Part shown: one piece after another, positions 32,467 to 41,335 of the stretch | How the letters are laid out: every line of letters starts with the position of its first letter | How positions within the stretch are numbered: position 1 is the first letter of the stretch | NCBI RefSeq assembly: GCF_004216775.1 | Contig: NZ_SGXF01000001.1 | Location: 1,228,828-1,292,827 of the forward strand | Length of the DNA stretch: 64,000 bases | Direction of reading: 5' to 3' | Origin: Cuneatibacter caecimuris | GTDB lineage: Bacteria; Bacillota; Clostridia; Lachnospirales; Lachnospiraceae | Made by a program: the position numbers and the translations under genes | Notes under the pieces: model-generated | Seen by the model: only the letters and a program-made list of their open reading frames with translations | Told to the model about the DNA's origin: nothing | The model's database searches: none

Positions 32467-34159
32467 GAGTTCCCTGTGATCCGGCAGTTTCTTCCAGATA
32501 CTGCCGGATCACAGGCCATACCTCTGTGCTTTCCAGCCCCAGCTTCCAGCAGGCCACTCCCGCCAGGTTCTGCTCTTTCATCGCGTTGAGCTTGGCCTGA
32601 ACAGATTTTGCGTCTTCCAGCCATATCTGATAATGAATCCCGTTTTCCCAATACTCTCCATAATACTGATTCAATTTGTCATCCCAGGTGATATCCGCTC
32701 CGTGGGTTTCCAGCAGCTGTCTTGCTTCGTCCATTCCCTTGGCCGTACTGGTCAGGCCGGCAGCTTCTTCCGCCCACAGCCTGGTGTAGAATGGAATTCC
32801 ATTGATCAGTTTTTCCGCAGGCACCGACTGCGCCAGGGTATCAGCAATCCCCTTTTTCACAAAAGGCAGTGAGGCAGTGGACCCTGCTTCCGGCCCGCCG
32901 TTCCAATGTTCGTCGTACCCCATTACGATCACATAGTCCACGGTCTCGGCCTGAGCCTTTCTGTTATAAAAGGCAGTGCCGGAAGTGGGCGCATAATTAT
33001 CTACAGACAAAATCAGCCCGGCTTTTCTGCAGGCAGAGGACAATTCCCTGATAAACTGGATGTAATGCCCTTCACAAGATTTGTCAAGCGCTTCCAAATC
33101 TACGTTGACGCCGTCAAAACCATACTCAGCAGCGGCGTTTATCAGCTGATTTACAGTATTCGCCCGGGCGGCGCTGTTGGAAATCCAGGCATAATCATCT
33201 ATATCCACCTGGAGGTTCCCCACCAGGGCCCACACCTGCATTCCCAGGGCATGAGCCTGATCCACATAACTTTTATCCGCAAAAGAAAGCAGGTTTCCTG
33301 CCGTATCCTGGATGGTAAACCAGGTGGGAGAAACCACGTTCACCCCCGATGTGCGGCCAATAAGCTCCTGAAATTTTCCATTGCTCTCCTTGTTTGTCAC
33401 CTGATGCCAGACAAGGCAGACCGGCTTTCCCAGACTCCTGCTGGTATATTCCGGAATCTGCACCGGGTTTTCCGCCAGCATCACTGCCGCATCTCCCAAT
33501 GCTTTTTTTCTGACGTAACCGGAAATTCCAGCCTCTGTCTGTACTCTGGCCCACTCTTCCCCATCCTCCAATAGGGCCACCGCTTCTCCCTCTTTCAGGT
33601 CCTGGAAAATATCCCCTTTTATAGACGCTTCCGTACGGAGCTCTGTATCTTTCCTGCAGACGCTGTAAGGAATCTCCCCCCACCTGTTCCAAATCCAGAT
33701 CCGGTCCGGGCTTTCCTGTTTCGTCCACTCGATCCCGGTGTACTGCTGCAGCAGTTCCAGAGATAAAACCGGCGCGCCGTCCTGGAGCAGGTATGTATCC
33801 GCGGAAGGCAGGATATGGCGCACCTCTTCAGGCAGCGCATACAAAATCTCCGTACCGTCCCAGTAGTACCGGTCATCCAGCCGGTCCTGAACAAGAGAAA
33901 GGGGCAGATAAACTTTCCCGTCCAGCACATATCCGTCCTCTTCCGCTCTTGTTTCCTGAAGCACAAGGGAAATCCTGCCTTCTCCGGCACCGTAATACTC
34001 CGCCAAATCCACATGGGTTCTGCTGGGGATCAAATACCTGTCAATTAGAAACCCAATCCCGCCCAACAGACATACCGCGGCCAGAAGCATTGCAAGGATA
34101 AAATTCAGCCTTCTCTGCTGCTGCGCCCTCTGCCGCTGGCTCTTCCTGTTACCGTCCAT
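32453..34159 (-). CDS. membrane-anchored GH18-type protein with SH3-like region
   Basis: About 568 residues. A basic N-terminus with one membrane anchor (about 12-35) precedes a copper-amine-oxidase-N-like strand-rich region (about 50-130), a bacterial SH3-like segment (CRKDTELRTEASIKGDIFQDL to VRKKALG) and a GH18 domain (about 245-560). The GH18 catalytic motif is FDGVNVDLEAL, with the proton-donor Glu. This order resembles spore and cell-wall YaaH/SleL-like enzymes acting on peptidoglycan. The ATG at 34159 follows CGGAGG. It may be a sporulation or wall-remodelling enzyme, an inference from family. Confidence 0.85.
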   Translation of the reverse strand: MDGNRKSQRQRAQQQRRLNFILAMLLAAVCLLGGIGFLIDRYLIPSRTHVDLAEYYGAGEGRISLVLQETRAEEDGYVLDGKVYLPLSLVQDRLDDRYYWDGTEILYALPEEVRHILPSADTYLLQDGAPVLSLELLQQYTGIEWTKQESPDRIWIWNRWGEIPYSVCRKDTELRTEASIKGDIFQDLKEGEAVALLEDGEEWARVQTEAGISGYVRKKALGDAAVMLAENPVQIPEYTSRSLGKPVCLVWHQVTNKESNGKFQELIGRTSGVNVVSPTWFTIQDTAGNLLSFADKSYVDQAHALGMQVWALVGNLQVDIDDYAWISNSAARANTVNQLINAAAEYGFDGVNVDLEALDKSCEGHYIQFIRELSSACRKAGLILSVDNYAPTSGTAFYNRKAQAETVDYVIVMGYDEHWNGGPEAGSTASLPFVKKGIADTLAQSVPAEKLINGIPFYTRLWAEEAAGLTSTAKGMDEARQLLETHGADITWDDKLNQYYGEYWENGIHYQIWLEDAKSVQAKLNAMKEQNLAGVACWKLGLESTEVWPVIRQYLEETAGSQGTLSGE

Positions 34160-34300
34160 ATACAGCCTCCGTTTCATTTATCATTTACCGCCGGTTGTGC
34201 GCCTCCCCGCAACGCCTGCGTCATCAGGGAAGCCGCTTCTGAGAATCAGAAGTAAAATATAGTGTGCCATCTCCGCTCCGGCGCGTGAAATGTCGAGTAC

Positions 34301-34329
34301 ATTATATCATACTTCTTCTCAGCCAGCAA
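34301..34329 (-). promoter_or_regulatory. promoter of the GH18 gene
   Basis: Minus-strand -35 TTGCTG (34324-34329), 17-base spacer, -10 TATAAT (34301-34306). Confidence 0.55.
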
Positions 34330-34393
34330 CATGGCGGAAGGACGCCTTGCCCGTCGGGCCGGGGCACTGTACCGGCTGTTTCCTTCCGCCATG
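34330..34393. repeat. 13-bp perfect inverted repeat after the small gene
   Basis: CATGGCGGAAGGA (34330-34342) and TCCTTCCGCCATG (34381-34393) are perfect complements around 38 bases. It lies between the end of the 79-residue gene and the GH18 promoter. It may end the small gene's transcript, although no T tail follows. Confidence 0.6.
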
Positions 34394-34400
34394 CAGCTTT

Positions 34401-34640
34401 CTACCGGTCTGCGACCCGGTCAAAGCGCAGTTCTACCAATTTACCATTTTCATCTGCGATATAATCGCCCATATACCTGCCGCGCTCCCAGACAACACAG
34501 GTTCCGGCGATCAGTTCCAGCGGAACCCTCCTGCCTCCCAGTGTTACCGGGACTCCGGCTTTCTGATATTCCTGCAGCTCTTTCAGGAAGGGAATGCAAA
34601 GCTCCTCTTCCTCTTTTGTCATGCGGTGTCTCTTTCTCAT
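34401..34640 (-). CDS. small conserved-looking cytoplasmic protein
   Basis: A 79-residue protein with a basic start and a good ribosome site (GGAGGAGG six bases before the ATG). It has a helical front (EEEELCIPFLKELQEYQ) and a strand-rich back (GRYMGDYIADENGKLVELRFDRV). The pattern looks like an uncharacterised small protein of Lachnospiraceae, but I cannot name a family. The good ribosome site and non-shadow frame support it as real. Confidence 0.6.
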   Translation of the reverse strand: MRKRHRMTKEEEELCIPFLKELQEYQKAGVPVTLGGRRVPLELIAGTCVVWERGRYMGDYIADENGKLVELRFDRVADR

Positions 34641-35083
34641 TCGTCCTCCTCCGCGCAGTCCCCAGAATCATTGGAGGCTTCGTCATATATTATCATCCGG
34701 TCTGCGCTTTTATTCAGACAGAAGCCGCCTTAAATACTGCACATCACCTCCCCCGTCCGCCCCGCGCCGGCTGCCGGGGCAGAAATTATCAGATGAACCT
34801 TTTATATTCTGTTGGCTGAAATCCAGTAGAATCTCTGGCGATAGACAGCGGCAGAACCGCTTCTTACGGATTTACAGATACTTCAGAAAGAACAAGAATT
34901 GTTTGGTTGCAGGAGCGCTCCTGCAGTGTCATTGGTTCATCTCATGGATAAATTTTAACTTTTTTAGGTCTGATCTGCAATACATAAAACGCGAAATTTG
35001 ACGAATTATAAGAAATTCGCCAAAAAACCTGTACAATATGTGCTTGTTCCCATGTCCTGCGCACAAATTGTACAGGTCTCTGA
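34641..35083. other. intergenic region, 440 bases, mostly featureless
   Basis: No supported gene. It contains an 18-bp perfect palindrome (34908-34925, TGCAGGAGCGCTCCTGCA) and, at its right end, the terminator of the PrcB-like gene. No promoter for the 79-residue gene was clear. Confidence 0.5.
35019..35077 (-). terminator. terminator of the PrcB-like lipoprotein gene
   Basis: Minus strand: ACCTGTACAATTTGTGC pairs with GCACATATTGTACAGGT (16 of 17 positions), loop 17 bases, followed by TTTTTTGG. A strong intrinsic terminator. Confidence 0.8.
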
Positions 35084-35506
35084 TTACAGAAATACTACTG
35101 GTTCCTCCCGGAATTCTGTCTTCACTACAAGATACGGGTAACTGGCGGCCCCCATCCCCTGGCCCTCCGGCCCGCAGAGATTGCTGTCCATCACAACTAC
35201 TTCCTTGGAAAGGTAAAGGGCCGGAACCTGAATGCTGTAACCGCCCGTAGGCTGCTTGCCGTATCCCACCGCTATGTACAGGCTCTCTCCGTCACTGTAA
35301 GTGAGGCGGAATGAGGATTCTTTTTTCTGATTGATGGCGTTCGCCAGCTCCTTCGGATAATCCTCTTCCTCCACAACAGTGAAACTCAGGTCCTGTACTT
35401 TGGGATATGCCTCTTCTGATCCGCAGCCGGCCGCTGCCGACAGGAGAACCACACAGAGCGCCGCCGACAGGAAACGCTGCAAGATTCCTTTTTTTCTTTT
35501 CTTCAT
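35084..35506 (-). CDS. PrcB-C-domain lipoprotein
   Basis: A 140-residue secreted lipoprotein: basic start, hydrophobic core and lipobox LSAAAGC. The mature domain has IAVGYGKQPTGGYSIQV and SYPYLVVKT, the pattern of the PrcB C-terminal domain (protease-complex subunit type). These small beta-sheet proteins are thought to be protein-binding or inhibitor-like modules; the function here is unknown. It starts 27 bases after the LysR stop and is probably co-transcribed with it. It ends at a strong terminator. Confidence 0.75.
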   Translation of the reverse strand: MKKRKKGILQRFLSAALCVVLLSAAAGCGSEEAYPKVQDLSFTVVEEEDYPKELANAINQKKESSFRLTYSDGESLYIAVGYGKQPTGGYSIQVPALYLSKEVVVMDSNLCGPEGQGMGAASYPYLVVKTEFREEPVVFL

Positions 35507-35533
35507 TGCCTCCGCATCCTTATTGATTTGTTA

Positions 35534-36532
35534 TCACACTATATGCGCGGGGGAGGACAGATTATGTGCGGGACCTGCAGAAACAGTGTTTTCCCTGCCT
35601 TCTGCGCTTTTCTGAAGCTCCTGCGCAAATGCCGTAAGGTACTTGATGCAGTCCCTGATTGCCGCATGCTTCCTGTTTTCCCGGCGGTAGATCAAAATAT
35701 CCCTGTTTTCCACTGTTGCGAAGGAGCAGTCTTTCAGCACCATATGATACATTTCCAGCATATCCGGGGGAATCGGCGACACCCACATATAAGAGCCCCG
35801 GACATTTTCCAGCAGATTGATCTGGCTGCCCCGGTCATAGACATAGACCTTCCTGTGCTTTTCAGGCAAAAGTCCGGGATTGATCTGGGTTTTCTGGATC
35901 GCGGGCACCTGGTCGTCCCCATGTATAATCTCTGTATAAGCTGCCAGTTCCTCATATGGAATATTCTCATAACTGCTCAGCGGATGGTCTTCCCTGAACA
36001 CAATGCGCAGGGGAAATACCATCAGTGTTTCTGCAATCAGCCTGTTCTCCTTCAGCAGCCTGTTATATTGATCCAGCTGATTTCCGGGGATACGGATAAT
36101 CCCCAGATCCGCCGCGCCGCTGCACACTTCCTGAATCACGCGGTTGGTGTTCGTCTCCGCCAGGTGAATACTGACAGGCCTATCGCCCTGCAGATTCCTG
36201 TCTATCCACTGGGAAATCCCACGGATCATGTAAGATGACCGAGCGATGGAAATTCTCAGGTTCAGTTCCTCTTTGCCGTCCCGGCGGTATTGATTCTCCA
36301 GCCTTTTAACCTGCTGTGTAATGCTGCTGGCCTGAACCAGGAATTCTTCCCCCTCCGGCGTCAGCGATACCCCGTTGGGCGTGCGCGCAAATATTTGTAT
36401 ATTCAGTTCTTCTTCTAATTCCCTGATCGCATTGCTGATATTCGGCTGTGATTTGAACAGCGCACGGGCAGCCTTGGTAATAGATCCCTCCTGGGCTACC
36501 GCAAGTACATACTGAAGCTGCTGTAATGTCAT
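35534..36532 (-). CDS. LysR-family transcriptional regulator
   Basis: A 332-residue LysR-type regulator. The N-terminal winged helix-turn-helix is typical (MTLQQLQYVLAVAQEGSITKAARAL, summarised as LQYVLAV...GSITKAAR), and a periplasmic-binding-like effector domain (about 90-300) follows. It is divergent from an opine dehydrogenase/flavin reductase pair and a matching inverted repeat lies between (36587-36610), so it probably controls them. Confidence 0.93.
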   Translation of the reverse strand: MTLQQLQYVLAVAQEGSITKAARALFKSQPNISNAIRELEEELNIQIFARTPNGVSLTPEGEEFLVQASSITQQVKRLENQYRRDGKEELNLRISIARSSYMIRGISQWIDRNLQGDRPVSIHLAETNTNRVIQEVCSGAADLGIIRIPGNQLDQYNRLLKENRLIAETLMVFPLRIVFREDHPLSSYENIPYEELAAYTEIIHGDDQVPAIQKTQINPGLLPEKHRKVYVYDRGSQINLLENVRGSYMWVSPIPPDMLEMYHMVLKDCSFATVENRDILIYRRENRKHAAIRDCIKYLTAFAQELQKSAEGRENTVSAGPAHNLSSPAHIV

Positions 36533-36586
36533 AATCCCTCCAATAATAAATTCATATGGCCTGATAGCAAAAATATATTTCCCAAA

Positions 36587-36610
36587 AGATTGTGAAAAGA
36601 TTTACAATCT
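36587..36610. promoter_or_regulatory. LysR-type operator between LysR and opine dehydrogenase genes
   Basis: AGATTGT (36587-36593) and ACAATCT (36604-36610) form a perfect 7-bp inverted repeat around 10 bases. The arms contain ATTGT-N10-ACAAT, close to the T-N11-A pattern preferred by LysR-type regulators. It lies 54 bases before the dehydrogenase start and 55 bases after the LysR start. Confidence 0.55.
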
Positions 36611-36663
36611 AGAAGAAAGCAGCTGGCAAATCTATCACTTATTATAAAAGGGAGGTCTTCTTA

Positions 36664-37764
36664 ATGTCAACAAAAATAGCAGTTCTTGGCGGCGGAAACG
36701 GAGCCCATGCGGCGGCCGGCGATCTGACCAGACGCGGGTTTGAGGTACATATGTATGAGGAAAAACGTTTTGCGGCCAACATGCAGACGGTATTCGATAC
36801 CCATACCATCGAAATGCAGGGAGCCTGCGGCAGCGGCAGCGCTCATATCGCGATGGTTACCACAGATCTGGAAGCAGCGGTGGCAGATGTAAAATTTATC
36901 CTGGTGGCAGTTCCGGCCTTCGCCCATGCCCCTTACGCCGAAAAACTGGCAAAAGTTGTAAAACCCGGACAGGTTATTTTCGTCCTGCCCGGAACTTTCG
37001 GATCCCTGATTTTCTGGAAAGCGCTGAAAGAGAACCATGTAAACGGAGTCACTGTGGCGGAAACCCACACCCTTCCTTATGCCACGCGCCTCTTAAAACC
37101 CGGCGTTTCCCTTGTAATGAGCCGGTTCAATCCGCTGAAAGTAGGAGTCATGCCCGCATCCCGTACCGAAGAGACAGTAAAAGAACTCTCCGTACTTTTT
37201 GACGGGCTGGAACCAGTAGAAAGCGTCGTCGCCTGCGGGCTGTCCAGTCTGAACCCTATTATCCATGTTCCCGGCTGTATCCTCAACGCAGGACGTATTG
37301 AAATTGCCAAAGGGGAATTTTATTATTATACAGAAGGGTTCACCGATTGTGTGGTAAGGGCTACAGAAGCCATTGACAGAGAACGCATTTCTGTTCTGGA
37401 CGCCTTCGGTTATCAGTCTGATACCGCAGCTCATGGTGTAGGCGGCGCCGTCAAAACAGACAGCATCAAAGAAGCCATCGCTTCCGACCCAAATTTTGCG
37501 AAAATCAAGGGGCCGGCTGATGTAAAAAACCGCTATTATTCTGAAGACATCCCCTTCGGCCTGGCTTCTTGGGCAATGCTCGCCCATTGCTATGGCGTAG
37601 ATACGCCGATTATGGACTCCATGATCCACCTGGGGAGCGTAATTCTGGAAAAGGACTGCTGGAACAGCGGCAGGTCCATGGAACAGCTGGGCATTGCCGG
37701 AATGAATATTGAAGAACTGAAAAATTATCTGATAGAAGGATGGGAGAAAAGGTATGAATTATAA
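36664..37764 (+). CDS. opine/octopine dehydrogenase family protein
   Basis: A 366-residue NAD(P)-dependent oxidoreductase of the octopine/nopaline dehydrogenase family. The N-terminal Rossmann nucleotide site is IAVLGGGNGAHAAAGDL; the C-terminal helical domain contains NPIIHVPGCILNAGRIE and the catalytic-pair region. Family members make or break opines by joining an amino acid to a 2-keto acid. It follows GGGAGG and overlaps the flavin reductase gene by 11 bases. The divergent LysR gene probably regulates it. The substrate is unknown. Confidence 0.85.
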   Translation: MSTKIAVLGGGNGAHAAAGDLTRRGFEVHMYEEKRFAANMQTVFDTHTIEMQGACGSGSAHIAMVTTDLEAAVADVKFILVAVPAFAHAPYAEKLAKVVKPGQVIFVLPGTFGSLIFWKALKENHVNGVTVAETHTLPYATRLLKPGVSLVMSRFNPLKVGVMPASRTEETVKELSVLFDGLEPVESVVACGLSSLNPIIHVPGCILNAGRIEIAKGEFYYYTEGFTDCVVRATEAIDRERISVLDAFGYQSDTAAHGVGGAVKTDSIKEAIASDPNFAKIKGPADVKNRYYSEDIPFGLASWAMLAHCYGVDTPIMDSMIHLGSVILEKDCWNSGRSMEQLGIAGMNIEELKNYLIEGWEKRYEL

Positions 37765-38290
37765 GACAATCAAGCCTGCAGAGTTTCAGGAGAATATTTT
37801 TAATCTGATCAGCAAAGACTGGTTTCTGATGACCGCGGAAAGCGAAGGTGTGGTGAATCCCATGACTGTCGCCTGGGCAACCATGGGAATCCTGTGGCAG
37901 AAGCCTGTTGTCATCGTGGCGGTACGCCCTGAACGCTATACCCATGAAATAGCCTCAGCCGCCGAAACTTTCTCTCTCACTGTATTCGGAAAAGAATACC
38001 GCAAAATGCTGGGCTTCTGCGGGACCAAATCCGGCCGTGACTGCGACAAGATAAAGGAATGCGGCCTGCATGTGCTCCACCACGGAGAAACTCCTTACTT
38101 TGAAGAAGCAAGGCTGGCCTTTATCTGCAAAAAAATGTGCGTATCCCAGCTGCAGGAAGCTGATTTCCTCGGAGACGAGTCCTTTACCGGAAAATGGTAC
38201 GGCGGGGAAAACAAAGCCAACGGGGAAGGCGGCGGATACCATCATCTGTACATTGCTGAAATTACGGATATTCTTGAAAAAGAAGAATAA
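37754..38290 (+). CDS. flavin reductase family protein (FMN-binding)
   Basis: A 178-residue flavoprotein of the flavoredoxin/flavin-reductase-like fold, beginning with a short helix, then NPMTVAWATMG and VAVRPERYTHE, and LTVFGKEYRKMLGFCGTKSGRDCDK. It likely binds FMN and transfers electrons. The gene overlaps the opine dehydrogenase and both end at one terminator, so they form a two-gene operon; a shared role in amine or amino-acid redox is an inference. Confidence 0.85.
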   Translation: MNYKTIKPAEFQENIFNLISKDWFLMTAESEGVVNPMTVAWATMGILWQKPVVIVAVRPERYTHEIASAAETFSLTVFGKEYRKMLGFCGTKSGRDCDKIKECGLHVLHHGETPYFEEARLAFICKKMCVSQLQEADFLGDESFTGKWYGGENKANGEGGGYHHLYIAEITDILEKEE

Positions 38291-38302
38291 TTCCACAAAA
38301 AT

Positions 38303-38349
38303 GGTGCCGCTCCCAGAATTTTTTTTCTGCCGGAGCGGCACCGCTTTTT
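38303..38349 (+). terminator. strong terminator after the flavin reductase gene
   Basis: GGTGCCGCTCC (38303-38313) and GGAGCGGCACC (38332-38342) are an 11-bp perfect stem, followed by GCTTTTTATT. Confidence 0.85.
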
Positions 38350-38391
38350 ATTAAGACATCTTTAATACAAGCCGGCCTTCTTTAGGAAATA

Positions 38392-39336
38392 CTATCTGCA
38401 GGCAGTCTCCATCAGTTCTTCCAGCGCCTGCTGGAATTCCTGCTTTCCTTCCAGATAGCTCATGCAGTGGCCAGCGCCTTTTACAGTCAGAATCTTTTTT
38501 TCCGGGCTTTTGCAGGCATGATAGAGCCTGTCGGTCATATAGCAAGGAACAAACTCATCCCCGGAACCGTGAACAAACAGCACTGGTATATTGATCTGAT
38601 CCACGCTGTCTATGGGCGCACAGTCACGAAGCCGGTATCCTGCCATGAGAGCTGCGGACAGGTCTGCGCCCCTCAGCAGGATATCCGGCGGGACAGAGGC
38701 TTTTTTCCTGCATACTGATTCAAACTGCTCCAACGCTGATGTGTAAGAACAGTCCGCAACAATCCCCTTCACCTGGGGTGGGAGTTCTTTTTCCGCACCT
38801 GCCAGCAGGACAATGGCTCCGCCCATGGACCAGCCATGCAGCAATATCTGAACAGACGGCCCAAAACGGCTGATCAGAAACTGGATCCAGCCCAGAACAT
38901 CCTTCCGGTCCTGGCTGCCAAAGCCCACGAAGTTCCCTTCGCTCTCGCCATGTCCACGATCATTCACAAACAGTACATTCCAACCGTGGTCATAATAAAA
39001 CGGGGCAAATATGGTGAGATCCCTCCAGTCTCCGGTATATCCATGCACTGCCAGAACCACTCTGTCTGTTTCCTCCGGACAGCGCAGCAGATGCCCTTTC
39101 AGCGACAGCCCGTCCATGGACGTGATCTCCACATCTTCCAGCTGCTTATCTTCCAGCCAGGAGGCGGCCCTTTTCAAAGCCTCCCCCATCCGTTTCTGGT
39201 CCTCCGGCTTGTCATCTGTTTCCTCTTCCACACTGTTATGGTCGTACCGCCGCGCCACCTTGTAAAAGGCATAGCAGGACGCCCCCGCCCAGGCGGCCGC
39301 AGCGCAGCCGCCCAGGAACAAAGGCCATTTTTTCAT
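38392..39336 (-). CDS. alpha/beta hydrolase, membrane-anchored
   Basis: About 314 residues. A short hydrophobic N-terminus (about 4-25) could anchor it in the membrane. The hydrolase core has VVLAVHGYTGDWRD, the nucleophile elbow GWSMGG, the acid in FVHGSGDEFVP and the histidine in GAGHC. It resembles the dienelactone/serine-esterase clade found after phosphomutase genes in clostridia. The ATG at 39336 follows AAGGAAACAAT. It starts 19 bases after the phosphosugar mutase stop and may be co-transcribed with it. Its substrate is unknown. Confidence 0.85.
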   Translation of the reverse strand: MKKWPLFLGGCAAAAWAGASCYAFYKVARRYDHNSVEEETDDKPEDQKRMGEALKRAASWLEDKQLEDVEITSMDGLSLKGHLLRCPEETDRVVLAVHGYTGDWRDLTIFAPFYYDHGWNVLFVNDRGHGESEGNFVGFGSQDRKDVLGWIQFLISRFGPSVQILLHGWSMGGAIVLLAGAEKELPPQVKGIVADCSYTSALEQFESVCRKKASVPPDILLRGADLSAALMAGYRLRDCAPIDSVDQINIPVLFVHGSGDEFVPCYMTDRLYHACKSPEKKILTVKGAGHCMSYLEGKQEFQQALEELMETACR

Positions 39337-39355
39337 ATTGTTTCCTTCCTGTCTG

Positions 39356-41098
39356 TTAAAGCATCTTGTCAATCATTGCCATCACTTCCGCGCCCAGCGA
39401 TTCTGCCAGAGCGTCCGCATCCTCCAAAGAAGCACCCTTCACGCCCAGGTAGAATTTCACCTTTGGCTCCGTGCCGGAAGGCCTTACGCAAAGCCATGCG
39501 TTATCCGGAAGGTCGTAGTACAGCACGTTGGAAGAAGGAAGTCCCGTAGGCTTCACCTCTCCTGTCTTCATATCGCGGATGGTATCTTTCTTATAGTCGC
39601 GGGCGGAAAGCACTTCATAACCGCCGATTTTTTCCGGCGTATTGTTGCGCAGGGTTTCCATGATCTCCTGAATCTTTGCCAGCCCTTCGATTCCCTTCAG
39701 GGTAATTGACTTCACATCGTCTTTATAATAACCATAGCGGTCATACATGGCGATCATGGCGTCCCAGAGAGTCATGTTCTTTGTCTTGTAATAAGCCGCA
39801 GCCTCGCACAGCGCCATGGTGGCCACAATCGCGTCTTTATCCCTGGCATGTGTTCCGATCAGACAGCCGTAGCTCTCCTCAAACCCAAACAGGTAAGTCC
39901 CTTTTCCTGTGGTTTCGAAGTTCAGGATCTGCTGGCCGATATACTTGAAGCCTGTGAGCACCTCGATCAGCCGCACGCCGTAATATTCCGCAATGGCGTC
40001 CGCCAGGTTGGAGGTAACAATGGTCTTAATCAGAGCGCCGTCCTCCGGCAGCTTTCCTCCGTTTTTCTCCTTCATCTGGCTGATTTCATAATCCGCCAGC
40101 AGGCAGCCGGACATGTTGCCGGTCAGGGTGATGTACTGCCCTGACTTTGTATCCTTCACATATACGCCCAGGCGGTCCGCATCCGGGTCCGTTGCCAGAA
40201 CCAGATCCGCGTCTTTTTCTTCCGCCAACTTCAGCGCCAGGGCAAAAGCTTCCTTGGCCTCCGGGTTAGGATAGCTCACCGTGGGGAATTCCCCGTCCGG
40301 CAGCTCCTGTTCCGGAACAACATAGACGTTCTCGAAGCCCAGTTCCTTCAGCACGCGCCTGGCCGGTATGTTCCCGGTCCCGTGCAGAGGGGTATAAACT
40401 ATCTTCAGGTTCTTGCCCTCTGCGGCGATGGCCTCAGGATTTTTCACCTGTTTCTTCAATTCCGCTATGTATGCGTCGTCTATCTCCGCGCCGATGGTCA
40501 CATACAGCCCCGCTGCCTCTGCGGCGGTCTTGTCCATGGTCTTTGTGGTGGTCAGATCTGTGATCGCCTTCACCTCAGCCGTGATCCCGGTATCGTGAGG
40601 CGGCGTAATCTGCGCCCCGTCCTCCCAGTATACTTTATAACCGTTGTATTCCGGAGGATTGTGGGAAGCGGTAATATTAATTCCCGCAATACAGCCCAGC
40701 TTTCTCACCGCATAGGATAACTCCGGCGTGGGACGTAGAGATTCAAAACGGTAAGCCTTAATGCCGTTAGCGGCCAGACACCTGGCAGCCTCGTCAGAAA
40801 ATTCAGGAGACATTCTTCTGGAGTCATAAGCAATCGCCACGCCCCTGTCCTGGCCGCCCACCTTCAGGATATAATTCGCAAGCCCCTGGGTAGCTTTGCG
40901 CACCGTATAAATATTCATACGGTTCAGGCCCGCGCCGATCACGCCTCTTAAACCTGCCGTACCGAATTCCAGCTCCGTGTAAAAACGTTCTTTTATCTCA
41001 TTTTCATCATCTGCGATTGCCTTCAGTTCATCTCTTGCCGCCTGGTCAAAATATGGATTGGCCAGCCATTCCTCATAGATCTTCTTATAATCGTCCAT
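39356..41098 (-). CDS. phosphoglucomutase/phosphomannomutase family enzyme
   Basis: About 580 residues of the alpha-D-phosphohexomutase family. The active-site serine loop is GINITASHNPPEYNGYK, the metal site is ATDPDADRLG, and the sugar-recognition and phosphate-binding loops FGFEESYGCL and CVRPSGTEPKVKFY are intact. It moves phosphate between C1 and C6 of glucose or a related sugar. The ATG at 41098 follows AGGAGGAG. Upstream is a TATAAT box and a TTGATA-A-TATCAA palindrome at 41119-41131. Confidence 0.93.
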   Translation of the reverse strand: MDDYKKIYEEWLANPYFDQAARDELKAIADDENEIKERFYTELEFGTAGLRGVIGAGLNRMNIYTVRKATQGLANYILKVGGQDRGVAIAYDSRRMSPEFSDEAARCLAANGIKAYRFESLRPTPELSYAVRKLGCIAGINITASHNPPEYNGYKVYWEDGAQITPPHDTGITAEVKAITDLTTTKTMDKTAAEAAGLYVTIGAEIDDAYIAELKKQVKNPEAIAAEGKNLKIVYTPLHGTGNIPARRVLKELGFENVYVVPEQELPDGEFPTVSYPNPEAKEAFALALKLAEEKDADLVLATDPDADRLGVYVKDTKSGQYITLTGNMSGCLLADYEISQMKEKNGGKLPEDGALIKTIVTSNLADAIAEYYGVRLIEVLTGFKYIGQQILNFETTGKGTYLFGFEESYGCLIGTHARDKDAIVATMALCEAAAYYKTKNMTLWDAMIAMYDRYGYYKDDVKSITLKGIEGLAKIQEIMETLRNNTPEKIGGYEVLSARDYKKDTIRDMKTGEVKPTGLPSSNVLYYDLPDNAWLCVRPSGTEPKVKFYLGVKGASLEDADALAESLGAEVMAMIDKML

Positions 41099-41251
41099 TG
41101 GAATCTCCTCCTGTTCTGTTGATAATATCAATACATCTGTATTATAACAAATTACCGCAGAAAAAGAAACCTGATTTCATAAGGTTTCACTAAATTTTTC
41201 AATGCGGGCTGCCTCTTTTTGTGCCCTCTGTACGTACCCTTGAATTTTGGA

Positions 41252-41280
41252 TTGCTTCTTTTTATCAACAGTGATAGAAT
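41252..41280 (+). promoter_or_regulatory. promoter of the MATE pump gene
   Basis: -35 TTGCTT (41252-41257), 17-base spacer, -10 TAGAAT (41275-41280). Moderate match. Confidence 0.4.
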
Positions 41281-41335
41281 ATGAATTATATGCAAATTTA
41301 TACATCAAAAAAGGGATAAACGGAGCAGATGAATC

